Counted from the first letter of the stretch, positions 16,961-27,800 are shown. The stretch: DNA of 39,064 nucleotides from Bacteroidota bacterium (GCA_018335675.1 JAGXRQ010000044.1:1-39064); one strand, 5' to 3'. The notes: generated by a model not told the origin, from the sequence alone. Program-made: numbers and translations.

Positions 16961-18082
16961 ATGAAAACATCAGAAAAATATCAGACAAGGCCTTTTAAGG
17001 TAATGCTTATAGATGATGATGAAAGTATAGTTAAGACAATTCAGAAGATACTAGTTGATAAAAATTACATAATATACTCTTCTTTATCAGGCCAAGACGC
17101 TCTTACTAACATCGGTAATATTATGCCTGACATAATATTATTAGACATTTTGATGCCTAAAATGGATGGATATGAAGTTTGCAAAGCAATAAAACAAGAT
17201 ATTAGATTTGAGAGTGTTCCGGTTATTTTCATCACAGAAAGTAATGACCCTGACAATATTATAAAAGCATTTGAATCCGGAGGAGTTGATTACATTTTAA
17301 AACCCTTAAATCATAAAGCATTGCTAGCTAGGCTAGATACACATCTGCAGCTTAAATTATCTCAAGAAACATTAAAAGAATTAAACAAAGTTAAGATGAA
17401 GTTTTTTTCTATAATGACTCGAGATATAAAAGACCATTTGATAGGTGTAAAGGGTATTGCAGACTTTTTAGTTCAAGACTTGGAGCAAGATTGTGAATCT
17501 AACACTGAAGGAATTAAAATGGCAAAAATACTTCAGGATGATTCTAAAAGACTATATGAATTATTGGAGAACTTAATAGAATGGGCTTCAGTTGAAATAG
17601 GCCAAATAACCTTTATTCCTAAAGACATTAGAATTAAAGAATTCATTACCGAAAAAATACAATTATTGCAATTTTATTCAACAAGCAAAAAATTAGTAAT
17701 TAATCTTGATTGTGATGATGATATTATTTTAAAAACAGACCCAAATGCATTAAAAACGATATTTCTAAAAATATTTTCCAACGCAATAAAATATAGTAAC
17801 CCAGGGGGGACTATAGATATTAAAATTTCCAGAAAAAAGAATAAGTGTATCTTTTCAATTACTGACAATGGAATTGGGATGGATGCAGATGTAATTAACA
17901 ATATTTTCAGATTAGACACTCCCCATCCTAAAACTATAGGTACCGCAGAGGAAAAAGGTGCAGGGCTCGGACTTATAATATGCAAATCTATAATTGACAA
18001 ACTTAATGGGAAGATAATAATTGAAAGCAAAAAATTCAGAGGTGCGAATGTGACATTTGAAATCCCTGATTTCGTAAAATAA
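16961..18082 (+). CDS. Receiver-HATPase protein with degenerate HisKA (no phosphoacceptor His)
   Basis: A 373-residue soluble protein. Residues 12-130 form a receiver domain with acidic D18-D20, phosphoacceptor Asp62 (DIILLDILMP), Thr92 and Lys114. A HisKA-like helix pair follows, and residues ~245-370 are HATPase_c with N box KIFSNAIKYS, G1 DNGIGM and G2 GAGLGLIICK. In place of the usual SHDLRNPL, the dimerisation helix reads SIMTRDIKDHL, putting Arg154 where the phosphorylated His belongs. The protein can probably be phosphorylated at Asp62 and bind ATP but should not autophosphorylate on His. It may modulate another kinase. The serpin gene follows 46 bp downstream. Confidence 0.8.
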   Translation: MKTSEKYQTRPFKVMLIDDDESIVKTIQKILVDKNYIIYSSLSGQDALTNIGNIMPDIILLDILMPKMDGYEVCKAIKQDIRFESVPVIFITESNDPDNIIKAFESGGVDYILKPLNHKALLARLDTHLQLKLSQETLKELNKVKMKFFSIMTRDIKDHLIGVKGIADFLVQDLEQDCESNTEGIKMAKILQDDSKRLYELLENLIEWASVEIGQITFIPKDIRIKEFITEKIQLLQFYSTSKKLVINLDCDDDIILKTDPNALKTIFLKIFSNAIKYSNPGGTIDIKISRKKNKCIFSITDNGIGMDADVINNIFRLDTPHPKTIGTAEEKGAGLGLIICKSIIDKLNGKIIIESKKFRGANVTFEIPDFVK

Positions 18083-18128
18083 AAAAATAAAATATCAGTT
18101 AAAAAAATAAATATTAAACCAATTACCC

Positions 18129-19391
18129 ATGAAAAACACAAAAAACCTCGGCATAATAATTACAATTTTTGCAATGCTTATAAATATTTCATGCAAACAA
18201 AAGAGCATTTCAAGCACAAATTCAACAAATGACAACAACATTGAAGTAAATTCAGATATGAAGCAAACTGTAATAGATGGTAACAATAAATTTGCAATAG
18301 CGATAATGCAAAATTTGAAATTTGCAGAAGAGAATAGTATTATTTCGCCATACAGCATAAGCACTGCATTGGCTATGACTTATGGGGGCGCAAGAGGGAA
18401 GACAATGAATGAAATGGCAAATGTCATGAGATATTCATTAGATCAAAATAGTTTTCACCCAACATTTAGTGCTTTCATGAAAGACATTACATCAATATCT
18501 TCTGAAAAAGCCGGATTTGAGTCAGCAAATGCTATTTATGCACAAAAAGAATATGATTTTTTGCAAGAATTTTTTGATTTGATAAATAGAAACTATGGGT
18601 CGGCTTTGAAATTTGTTGATTTTCACAAAGGCAATAGAGAAGCTATAAGGCAAGAGATCAACAAATGGGTTGAAGGAAAAACCAAGTCTAAAATTACAGA
18701 TCTAATTGCACCAAATATTTTAAGTGAAGATACAAGGATGGTATTGGTTAATTCGATATACTTCTTAGCTGAATGGGAGAAGGAATTTAACAAGGAACTT
18801 ACTTACAACGATTCATTTTACCCAAACAATGGAGATCCACAAAAAGTTAAATACATGAAAACGACAGATGATTTTATGTATTTAAAAAGTAAAGGTTACG
18901 AAGCCATAGAATTACCATATAGTGGAAATAAATTCTCTATGATGATAGTATTACCTGAGAGCAAAACTGATTTTAGCTCATTTATCAAGAGCTTCAGTTA
19001 TGAAGATTTCAATACTATTAAATCAAATTTTGTAAAAAAACAAGTAGAAGTTAATATCCCAAAATATAAAATTGAAACAGCAACAGAATTGCAAAAAGTT
19101 TTGATTCAGATGGGAATGCCTTTAGCATTTTCAAACAAAGCAGATTTTTCAGGGATGACCGGCAAGCAAGACCTTAAAATCGACAAAGTAATTCATAAAG
19201 CATTTGTGGAGGTTGATGAGAAGGGTACTGAAGCTGCAGCTGCAACTGCTGTAGTTATGATTAGAAAAACTGCAGCTGTTGAGGATATGTCTCAAAAAAT
19301 AATATTCAAAGCAGACAGGCCATTTTTATTTTTTATTAAGGAGAATGACAACAACACTATAATTTTCATGGGAAGTGTTATTAATCCTTAA
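18129..19391 (+). CDS. Serpin family protease inhibitor, lipoprotein
   Basis: A 420-residue serpin. The N-terminus has a lipoprotein signal with lipobox LINISC (Cys22), so the protein should be anchored to a membrane and exposed in the periplasm or on the surface. The serpin fold begins near residue 50, with NSIISPYSISTALAMTYGGA and later LVNSIYFLAEWEKEF. The reactive-centre hinge EKGTEAAAATAVVM matches the inhibitory consensus (small residues P12-P9), so it should trap serine or cysteine proteases. Counting from the hinge puts P2-P1 around Arg-Lys, hinting at trypsin-like targets. The loop up to RPFLFFI is about seven residues longer than in alpha-1-antitrypsin, so P1 is uncertain. It is convergent with the HPt gene, 6 bp apart. 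Confidence 0.9.
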   Translation: MKNTKNLGIIITIFAMLINISCKQKSISSTNSTNDNNIEVNSDMKQTVIDGNNKFAIAIMQNLKFAEENSIISPYSISTALAMTYGGARGKTMNEMANVMRYSLDQNSFHPTFSAFMKDITSISSEKAGFESANAIYAQKEYDFLQEFFDLINRNYGSALKFVDFHKGNREAIRQEINKWVEGKTKSKITDLIAPNILSEDTRMVLVNSIYFLAEWEKEFNKELTYNDSFYPNNGDPQKVKYMKTTDDFMYLKSKGYEAIELPYSGNKFSMMIVLPESKTDFSSFIKSFSYEDFNTIKSNFVKKQVEVNIPKYKIETATELQKVLIQMGMPLAFSNKADFSGMTGKQDLKIDKVIHKAFVEVDEKGTEAAAATAVVMIRKTAAVEDMSQKIIFKADRPFLFFIKENDNNTIIFMGSVINP

Positions 19392-19397
19392 CTACCC

Positions 19398-19784
19398 TTA
19401 AAAACCTTCATTGTCAAAATATTGACTTAGTTGTTTGAGATTACTGTCAAAAAGGGTATATAATTCTTCTTTATAAGTGAAGTTTTCTTGTTTATGACAA
19501 GCATCTATAAATGAAAGAAGCTGGTAAAACCTTGATGCACCTATTGTGCCTGACAAACCCTTAAGTGTATGAACTGACCTGGAAAGCATTTCTTCATTAT
19601 TGGTTGCAATATATGATTTCATTTCTTCAACAATTTCGTAGCTTTCTTCAATAAATGAATCAATAATTTCTTTTAGTAGTTCTGGCTTGTTTCTGGTTTG
19701 AAATCTTAACTTCTCCATATTTGTCGGGTTAAAAACCGGGAAATTGGAAAAGTCTGGAATCTCATTTTGAGGTTTATCCGTCAT
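19398..19784 (-). CDS. HPt domain phosphotransfer protein
   Basis: A 128-residue single-domain histidine phosphotransfer protein. The motif SRSVHTLKGLSGTIGASRFY carries the phosphoacceptor His72, in a helical context typical of HPt bundles. It begins 13 bp after the large hybrid kinase on the same strand. It very probably receives phosphate from that kinase's receiver (Asp1134) and passes it to an unlinked response regulator, since no DNA-binding regulator is nearby. No signal peptide. Confidence 0.9.
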   Translation of the reverse strand: MTDKPQNEIPDFSNFPVFNPTNMEKLRFQTRNKPELLKEIIDSFIEESYEIVEEMKSYIATNNEEMLSRSVHTLKGLSGTIGASRFYQLLSFIDACHKQENFTYKEELYTLFDSNLKQLSQYFDNEGF

Positions 19785-19797
19785 AATATAATGGTTA

Positions 19798-22700
19798 TTA
19801 TTCTGATGATTTATTTGTCCATTTTATAATTTTCGCATACAGGTCTTCCGCCTTTACAGGTTTTGAAATATAGTCATCCATACCTGCATTAATATATTTT
19901 TCAGCATCACCTTCCAGAGCATTAGCGCTCAAAGCAATTACTGGAGGGAGTTCTTTATATCTTGTTTTCATATGCTTATTAGCAGTAACCCCATCCATTA
20001 CGGGCATTTGAATATCCATAATAATAAGATCGAATTTTTCACCTTTTTCGAGAATATCTAAGGCTTGTTGGCCATTATACGCAATTTTGACTCTGCACCC
20101 TGCATTTTCGAGCATCATCCGGATAATTTTCTGATTAATAATTTTATCCTCAACAAGCAAAATATCAATATCCAGATTGAGATTTTCCTTAACAATTGGC
20201 TTTTCCTCTTTAGGAGCAATAAACAGGTGATCTAACTTTTGGACCTTCACGGTGAAGAAGAAAGTAGTTCCATGCCCTTCTTCATTATTTTTTACGCCTA
20301 TCTCTCCGCCCATTAACTTAACAATACTTCGGCAAATTGAAAGGCCAAGTCCGGTTCCTTCATGCACTCTCTTTAGTGAAGTATCTATTTGTGTAAAAGG
20401 TTGGAAAAGTTTATCCATAGATTCTTCACTAATACCAATTCCTGAATCAGTCACTTCAACATATAATTCAACCTCATCAATAACTTTCTTGTTTAAAGAA
20501 ATTAGTATTTTGACACCACCTTCAGGTGTAAATTTTACAGCATTAGAAATTAGATTTGTAAATACCTGCATTAATCTATTTTCATCTGCCGAAATAAACT
20601 CAGGAACTTCAGGTTTTATCTCAATTGAAAATGAAAGAACTTTTTGCTTTGTTAGAGCAGCAAATAATCCTTTGATTCTTTCAAGGCTTTCATAAAGATT
20701 AAACTCAACAGGCTTCAGCTGCAATTTACCTGCTTCAATTTTTGATAAATCAAGAACATCATTAATAATATTTAAAAGGCTTTCTGATGAATGCTTAATT
20801 GTGTTGGCATAATCTAGTTGTTCTTCTGAAAGAGTTGTTTTTAAAAGAAAATCAATCATGCCAAGTATGCCATTCATTGGTGTTCTCATTTCATGGCTCA
20901 TATTAGCCAAGAATTGTTGCTTCATTTCAGAAATTTTCACGGCAATTTCAACATTATTTTTGAGCTCTTGATTAGCAACTTGTTCTGTCACATCCTGAAC
21001 AGTCCCAATTAACAAAATGGGTTTTAGTTTATCATCAAAATTTATCTGAGAAGTAGCCCTAATATGCTTAATAGTACCTGCAAAATCAACAATTCTATAA
21101 TTAGAGTTTATATCAGACACATTGCCACTATATATTTTATGCATCTGACTAACAATATGTTTCCTATCTTCAGGGTGAACCAGAGCTCTGAAGTCATCAT
21201 CATTAAATGATTTACGTTTCTCAGGAGAAACGCACATTATATCGAAATAAGATTCTGAAAAAACTTTCCTGCCTGATTTTAAATCCCATTCCCAATTACC
21301 AATCTTTGCAATTTTTTGAGCTTGGTATAGCTTCTCATGGCTTTCATTTAAAGCTTGCTCCATGTTTTTAGAGTCTATTATTTGGGCTAACTTTTCGGCA
21401 ATACTTTTGATTAAGATTTTCTCACTAAACTGGAATGGATCTTTATTAACATTTGGCTTTTCTTCCAGATATCCGATTTTTATATGACCTAATTTTTTCT
21501 TTTGAATTTTGATAGGAGTTATAAAAACCCAAGGAGTTTCAATATAGTTTTCACTTCGAAATACTTCACTACCGTATAAAACCTCAACATAAACATCATG
21601 CGAATATTTTATGCCATTTGGTATTATATCGATTGCTTTTTTAAGCAATTCTTCAAATGTAATACCGGGCACACTTGTAAGATCAGACACATCAAACAAA
21701 CAGTTTAGCTGCTTAATCTTTTGATTTAGGTTAGCCGTGGCTTCCTGAAGCTGATAGTTGGATTTTTTATTTTCGGTTACATCAAGCAATACGATAACTG
21801 AACCATAAAACTTTTGATTTTCGTCTAGCAATGGCGATACGCTAAAATGCCCCCAAAAGTCATCATCATCAAGGCTACTTAATTGAATTTCAAACTGATC
21901 GGCAACTCCTATCTTCCTAAGCTCAAAGCCTTCTAGATAAGCCTTTCGCTGCTCATCGTTTCCAATAAAGCTTTTTAATGGCTTCATTTTTATTTGCTCA
22001 AAAGTTGCGCTAAGCATTTGGCAAGCTTTACTATTGGCAAATTGAATATTGTCATTTTCATCGGCCATTATTAGGCCTTCATTCATAGTCTTAATCAACT
22101 TACTATATCTGTCTTCGCTTTTGCGCAGAGCAGATGTTATTTCATCTCTTTCTGCAATTGATTGTTGCAGTTTTGCTATAAATGATTTTTTATCTCTGTT
22201 GCTTCTATAAAAAACAATTAAAAGTCCTGACAGCAATAACAGAATGAATATTGCAAAAAAGTATATAATAGAGTTCCTTTGTTTAAGGCTTTGATAAAGC
22301 TTATTAATTTCATATGCTTCATCTTTTCTTGCTTCGAGAAGATTTGCCTGCCCATGGAGATTTTTAAAATTCAGTTCCTTACTAATAGACACATACGTGA
22401 GCATATCTTCGTAAGCTTCTTTTTGCTTACCCATTTCAAAATTGAGCCTTGCCCTGTCGGAGTAGAAATTAATAAGCATAGACCTAAGTCCAATTTGCTT
22501 CATAATAAGGAGACCTTCATTTATATGAGATTCAGCTTTGTCATATTGCTTTAGCTCCAGATAAGTAACCCCCTGATTCCTAGTAACAAGCCCATACAGA
22601 GGTATATTATAAAATATTTTCAAAACACTGTCGGACCTTAAATAATAACTAAGGGCAAGGTCTAACTCTTTCATTTCTCTGTAAACATTGCCAATATTAT

Positions 22701-23415
22701 TGTATATTATTGCTTGACTGTGAATATCTTCAATTCCTGTGGCCATAATAAACGCCTGGTCATAGAAGAAGAATGCCATTTCAAAATTCTTATCAACAAT
22801 ATTAAGAGTTCCAATGTTATTAAATACCCTAATTGTTACTTTATGAAAATCGTTGGGCAATGATATTTTAAGGGCAGCATCATAATATTCTCTTGCTTTA
22901 TCAATTTTCTCAAGATTTCTATAAACCATTCCCATATAATTCAAGGAGCTGGCTTCCCCATAAAGATAATTGTATGTTTCAGAAATTCGAAGAGCTTCAT
23001 GGTGATTTTCAACGGCCAAATAATAAATACCTCTTTGTCTTAAAAGGTTTCCAAGTTGATTTTTAATATTGACGGCTAATTCAGGAAATTTATCAGGGTC
23101 TAATAATTCATTTGCCTCATTATAGATTTGTTCGGCATCATAATATTTACCCATAAGCATATATAATTGGGCAATATTATCGATTGATACAATTATTACG
23201 GGTAAATTATTTGTCTGCTTTGCCTTTTCAAGAGCTTCTATAGCAAAACTCTCCCTTTGTTCAATGTTGAAGTTTTTATAGTCATTAGATTTAGCAACTA
23301 AATCAGAGATACTGTCGGGCAATATAACTATGTTGTTTTCAATCCCATACCCAAAAATGGTTGAAATAGAGAGAAGTATAAAAACAACAAAATTTGTATA
23401 GATTCTTGAATTCAT
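19798..23415 (-). CDS. TPR-PAS hybrid sensor histidine kinase/response regulator
   Basis: A 1205-residue hybrid kinase. A signal-like hydrophobic N-terminus (~4-25) is followed by an extracytoplasmic array of TPR repeats (~60-370), a transmembrane helix near 385-403, a coiled coil and PAS domains (~430-550 and ~700-820) flanking a GAF-like segment. HisKA carries an intact FLANMSHEMRTPMNGILG (His841). HATPase_c (N box NLISNAVKFT, G1 DSGIGI, G2 GTGLGLSI) precedes a receiver with phosphoacceptor Asp1134 (LIIMDIQMP). The 13-bp spacing to the HPt gene points to a His-Asp-His relay. The TPR-TM-kinase layout is common in Bacteroidota; the signal sensed is unknown. It starts 66 bp downstream of the DUF58 gene. 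Confidence 0.9.
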   Translation of the reverse strand: MNSRIYTNFVVFILLSISTIFGYGIENNIVILPDSISDLVAKSNDYKNFNIEQRESFAIEALEKAKQTNNLPVIIVSIDNIAQLYMLMGKYYDAEQIYNEANELLDPDKFPELAVNIKNQLGNLLRQRGIYYLAVENHHEALRISETYNYLYGEASSLNYMGMVYRNLEKIDKAREYYDAALKISLPNDFHKVTIRVFNNIGTLNIVDKNFEMAFFFYDQAFIMATGIEDIHSQAIIYNNIGNVYREMKELDLALSYYLRSDSVLKIFYNIPLYGLVTRNQGVTYLELKQYDKAESHINEGLLIMKQIGLRSMLINFYSDRARLNFEMGKQKEAYEDMLTYVSISKELNFKNLHGQANLLEARKDEAYEINKLYQSLKQRNSIIYFFAIFILLLLSGLLIVFYRSNRDKKSFIAKLQQSIAERDEITSALRKSEDRYSKLIKTMNEGLIMADENDNIQFANSKACQMLSATFEQIKMKPLKSFIGNDEQRKAYLEGFELRKIGVADQFEIQLSSLDDDDFWGHFSVSPLLDENQKFYGSVIVLLDVTENKKSNYQLQEATANLNQKIKQLNCLFDVSDLTSVPGITFEELLKKAIDIIPNGIKYSHDVYVEVLYGSEVFRSENYIETPWVFITPIKIQKKKLGHIKIGYLEEKPNVNKDPFQFSEKILIKSIAEKLAQIIDSKNMEQALNESHEKLYQAQKIAKIGNWEWDLKSGRKVFSESYFDIMCVSPEKRKSFNDDDFRALVHPEDRKHIVSQMHKIYSGNVSDINSNYRIVDFAGTIKHIRATSQINFDDKLKPILLIGTVQDVTEQVANQELKNNVEIAVKISEMKQQFLANMSHEMRTPMNGILGMIDFLLKTTLSEEQLDYANTIKHSSESLLNIINDVLDLSKIEAGKLQLKPVEFNLYESLERIKGLFAALTKQKVLSFSIEIKPEVPEFISADENRLMQVFTNLISNAVKFTPEGGVKILISLNKKVIDEVELYVEVTDSGIGISEESMDKLFQPFTQIDTSLKRVHEGTGLGLSICRSIVKLMGGEIGVKNNEEGHGTTFFFTVKVQKLDHLFIAPKEEKPIVKENLNLDIDILLVEDKIINQKIIRMMLENAGCRVKIAYNGQQALDILEKGEKFDLIIMDIQMPVMDGVTANKHMKTRYKELPPVIALSANALEGDAEKYINAGMDDYISKPVKAEDLYAKIIKWTNKSSE

Positions 23416-23481
23416 AAAGCCAACATATAGGTCTGAAAAACTTCATAAAAATACAAAAAACAGATTATAAATTAAGACTTT

Positions 23482-24417
23482 TTAAAAAAGCCTTGCTCTT
23501 TTTATTAAAAAAGAAAACAAAACCTTTTCAAAACCCTCATTTATATCGGCATCCACGAAATCTATATGATATTGAAGGCACTTCATTTTTAGTGTTTTAA
23601 AGTAATCAGAAAGAGCATTTTGATACTTTTCTTTAATTCCACCGGGATTTAATTTAATTTCTTTGCCGGTTTCCATATCAATAAATCTTAAAGGCCTGTT
23701 TGTGAAGTCAAACTTGAGTTCTTTTTGTTTATCATAAACATGGAATAAAATAACTTCGTGTTTGTTGTGTTTTAGATGTTTTAGTGCAGAAAAAACCTCA
23801 GCAGGATCTTCAGCATTTACCAGCATGTCGCTGAACACAATTACCAATGATCTCTTATGAAGACTTTCAGCCAGCAAATGAAGACTTTCAGCAGTTGCAG
23901 ACAATTTGTTGAGAGGTTGGTTTTCTCTTTTAATTATGCTATTAAGATGTGCAAACAACATTTTTTGGTGAGTACTGTTTGACCGAGCCTTATAATGAGA
24001 ATCCACTTTGTTTGAAAAAATACTTAATCCTACTGCATCTCTTTGCTTATTCATAAGATACATTAGGGAGGCTGCAGACATTACAGAAAATTCAAGCTTA
24101 TTAAATTGTTCGGGACTTTTATTTTCCAATGGGAAATACATTGATGAAGAATTATCTATGATAATATGGCATCTTAGATTAGTTTCTTCTTCAAAGCATT
24201 TCACAAAAAGTTTTTCTGATCTGGCAAACAATTTCCAATCTATGTGCCTTGTAGATTCTCCTTGGTTATAAATTTTATGTTCGGCAAACTCGACCGAAAA
24301 ACCGTGAAAAGGGCTCTTGTGGAGCCCTGTAATAAATCCCTCAACTACTTGTTTGGCAAGCAGTTCAAGGTTTCCAAATTTTTTAAAAATGGCCTGGTTA
24401 AAACCGGGATTATTCAT
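23482..24417 (-). CDS. DUF58 domain protein
   Basis: A 311-residue soluble protein. The early region (GLHKSPFHGFSVEFAEHKIY followed by QGESTRHIDWKLFARS) contains the DUF58 signature, and the central part has a von Willebrand A-like fold with the MIDAS-type DNSSSM. DUF58 proteins usually accompany MoxR AAA+ ATPases and Bat/aerotolerance proteins. No MoxR gene is present in this window, so it is separated from the usual partner here or the partner is elsewhere. It sits 35 bp after trxA on the same strand. Role inferred from family only. Confidence 0.85.
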   Translation of the reverse strand: MNNPGFNQAIFKKFGNLELLAKQVVEGFITGLHKSPFHGFSVEFAEHKIYNQGESTRHIDWKLFARSEKLFVKCFEEETNLRCHIIIDNSSSMYFPLENKSPEQFNKLEFSVMSAASLMYLMNKQRDAVGLSIFSNKVDSHYKARSNSTHQKMLFAHLNSIIKRENQPLNKLSATAESLHLLAESLHKRSLVIVFSDMLVNAEDPAEVFSALKHLKHNKHEVILFHVYDKQKELKFDFTNRPLRFIDMETGKEIKLNPGGIKEKYQNALSDYFKTLKMKCLQYHIDFVDADINEGFEKVLFSFLIKRARLF

Positions 24418-24452
24418 TATATGATATTAAACGAAGTAGTATTTCAAAAAAA

Positions 24453-24770
24453 CTACAATAATGCGTCAATTTTAGCCGATAATACATTTTTAGGCACGGC
24501 ACCAACCTGTTTGTCGACTACTTCACCATTCTTAATAAACAATATAGTAGGAATGTTTCTAATTCCAAATCTTGCTGAAATTTCAGGATTACTGTCAACA
24601 TCAACTTTACCAATTAAAGCTTTACCTTCATAATCATTAGCAAGCTCGTTTACAATAGGAGCTATCATTCTGCAAGGTCCACACCACTCTGCCCAAAAAT
24701 CAACAAGAACAGGTTTATCAGATTTAATAACCAATTCTTCAAAGTTCGCGTCTGTAAATTCTAATGCCAT
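24453..24770 (-). CDS. trxA: Thioredoxin
   Basis: A 105-residue thioredoxin with the active site WCGPC (Cys30, Cys33) in VDFWAEWCGPCRM and the cis-proline loop RNIPTILF. It reduces disulfides in cytoplasmic proteins using electrons from thioredoxin reductase. It lies between dnaE (98 bp upstream) and the DUF58 gene. A TAnnTTTG-type box in the gap to dnaE suggests its own promoter. Full length. Confidence 0.95.
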   Translation of the reverse strand: MALEFTDANFEELVIKSDKPVLVDFWAEWCGPCRMIAPIVNELANDYEGKALIGKVDVDSNPEISARFGIRNIPTILFIKNGEVVDKQVGAVPKNVLSAKIDALL

Positions 24771-24816
24771 TTTATTACGTTTTTAGTTAGTGAATAATTA
24801 TATATAAATTTTACAA

Positions 24817-24824
24817 CAAACATA
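24817..24824 (-). promoter_or_regulatory. -7 box for trxA
   Basis: Minus strand reads TATGTTTG, matching TAnnTTTG, 47 bp before the trxA start, inside the 98-bp dnaE-trxA gap. No clear -33 box. Confidence 0.45.
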
Positions 24825-24868
24825 CTATCCAAAATGTTCTTTTCCAATTTTTTTAAATATAAAAATCT

Positions 24869-27800
24869 TTAATTTAGCTTATAATCAATTTCCATTCTAT
24901 TGAGTAAGTTGTTTAAAAAATCATACGGTTCAACTCTGAATGATTTTGATTCCAGCGTAACTGCGCTTCTTTCTTCTGAGTCGATAAGATTAATTTTCAA
25001 TTTTGCATTTCCTTGATATTTTTCAATATACATTCTCAAAATCTCTATAGTTCTTTCCGACAATGTTTCCAGTGGCAGGTTCAATAAAAGGTTGTTTGAC
25101 ACATTGCCTCCCAGCTCGCTTAGAAGTCCCATTTGTGTAATTCTTACTTCCAATTCATTAGACCGAACATTCTTTCTTACCGCTGCCCTAATAAATACAG
25201 AATTATCCTTAACTAGCAAATGTTTATATTTCAGATAATCTTCAGAGAAGAGAAAAAACTGATGACTGTCTTTATAGTCTTCCAAAGAGAAAGCACCATA
25301 TTGATTACCACTCTTTTGAGATACTTTATGTCGAACATCAGTAACTATTCCTGCTAAAACTATATCAATTTTATTTAGACTTGAAAGGTCTTTCAGTTGG
25401 TCAACAGACGTATTGCTGAAAGATTTAATCCTAACCCTGTAATTGTCGAGAGGATGACCAGAAAGATACATACCTGTAACTTCTTTTTCATTTTTGAGCA
25501 TATCCAGTTTTGACCAATGCGGGCAATCGGGGAGCTCCGGATCAGGAATTGTAATTTCTTCTGAGTCGCCAAATAAATTCATTTGAGAAGAATTTTCCTG
25601 ATTGCTGATCATATTAGCGTGTCTGATAATTTTGTCAACGAAGTTTGATTCCCCATTATTATCGCTAAAGAAAAACTGCGCCCTATGAGTATTTAGGCAG
25701 TCGAATGCACCACTCAGGGCTAAAGCTTCAAAGGTTTTTTTATTAACGATTCTAAGATTAACTCTAGCAGCAAAGTCAAAAATGCTTTTATATGGGCCAT
25801 TATTCTGTCTTTCTTCAACAATATTTTCAACTGCACCTTCGCCAACCCCTTTTACAGCACCAAGTCCAAATCTAATCTCCCCTTTTTCATTTACATTGAA
25901 GCTGAAGATACTCTCGTTGATATCAGGGCCGAGAACAGGAATATTTTGCCTGTTACATTCATCCATAAAGAAACCTATTTTCTTTATGTCGCTGAAATTG
26001 TGAGTAAGCACTGCGGCCATGTATTCGGGCATATAATGAGCTTTCAAGTATGCCGTTCTAAAAGCCAAAACCGAATAAGCAGCTGAATGAGAGCGATTAA
26101 ATCCATATTCAGCAAAATTTGCCATAATATCAAAAATCTCTTGAGCTTTCTTTTTATCTACTCCTTTTTCAACAGCCCCATTAACAAAAACATCTTTTTG
26201 CTTTGCCATTTCAGCAACATCTTTTTTACCCATTGCACGTCTCAAAATATCGGCAGCAGCTAAAGAGTAGCCAGCCATAATTTGAGCAGCCTGCATAATT
26301 TGCTCCTGATAGACCATAATTCCGAAAGTTGGTTTCAGTATATCTTCAAGCCAGGGGTGTAAGTATTTCGGCTTATCGTAACCATGTTTACATTTAATGT
26401 ATGTAGGAATAAAATCCATTGGTCCCGGCCTGTACAATGCGTTCATTGCAATAAGATCCTCAATATTTGTTGGCTTTAACTCCATTAAGCATCCACGCAT
26501 GCCTTTTGATTCAAACTGAAATGTACCAACGGTATCACCAGCTTGATAAAGTTGATAAGTTTTCTCATCATCAAGCGGGCAATTATCAATATCAACTTCA
26601 ATATTATGTCGGGCTTTAATGTTCTTTAAAGCCTCTTTAATGATAGACAGAGTTTTTAAACCGAGAAAATCCATTTTTAGCATACCTACAGACTCGGCGT
26701 CTTTGCCATCATATTGAGTAACCGGTAAGTCAGAATCCTTTTGTTTACAAAGAGGAATACAGTCTATAAGATCTTTAGGTCCAATAATTACACCGCAAGC
26801 ATGAACACCGGGGTGGCTATTTGTACCCTCAAGATGTTTAGCATAAATTAAAGTGTCCTTAACAAGTTGCTCTCCATCATTTAAAGCACTCTTAAGATCC
26901 GGGATTTCTTTGTAAGCTGCATCAAGGTTTGAAGCTTTGTCGGGCACAAGTTTAGCAAGTTTATCAGCCTCGCTCAAGGGCAATTTCAAAACTCTGGCAA
27001 CATTCCTAATTGATGAACGAGCAGCCATTGTTCCGAAAGTTACAATTTGGGCAACCTTTTCCCTTCCATATTTATTAATAACATAATCTAGAACTTTATC
27101 CCTACCTTCATCATCAAAATCAACATCAATATCAGGCATTGAAATCCTTTCAGGATTAAGAAATCTCTCAAAAAGCAAATTATATTTGATAGGGTCAATT
27201 TCAGTGATGCCTGTACAATAAGCAATAATAGACCCAGCGGCACTACCTCTTCCCGGCCCTACAGAAACTCCCATTTTTCTAGCTTCATTAATAAAATCCT
27301 GAACAATAAGAAAATAGCCTGCAAATCCCATATTTTTAACAACATCTAATTCAAGGTCTATTCTTTCCTGCACCTCGTTGGTTATTTCAGAATAGAGCTT
27401 TTTTGCGCCGTTATTGGTAAGATATGTAAGATAATCATTTTCAGTTTCAAACCCCTCAGGAAGAGGAAACACTGGAAGAAGAATATTTTTTGTAATAATA
27501 TCAAATTCCTCAACTTTGGATGCAACCTCCATTGTATTTTCGATTGCTTCAGGAACGTCTTTAAACAATTCCCACATTTCCTTGGGGCTTTTTAAAAATT
27601 CATTACCTGAATATTTCATTCTGTTAGGATCATCATAATCCTTGTTTGTTTGCATACAAACAAGAATATCATGAGCTTTTGCATCATCATTTTTGATATA
27701 ATGCACATCGTTTGTAGCAATAAGCTTAACATTATATTTTTCTGAAAGCTTAATAAGGCCTTCATTTACCCTATCCTGCTCCGGCCATCCATGCCTCATC

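Noticed and set aside
24244-24633. 129-residue frame opposite trxA and the DUF58 gene
   Set aside because: It is antisense to two well-supported genes and has no recognisable motif, so it is a shadow frame.
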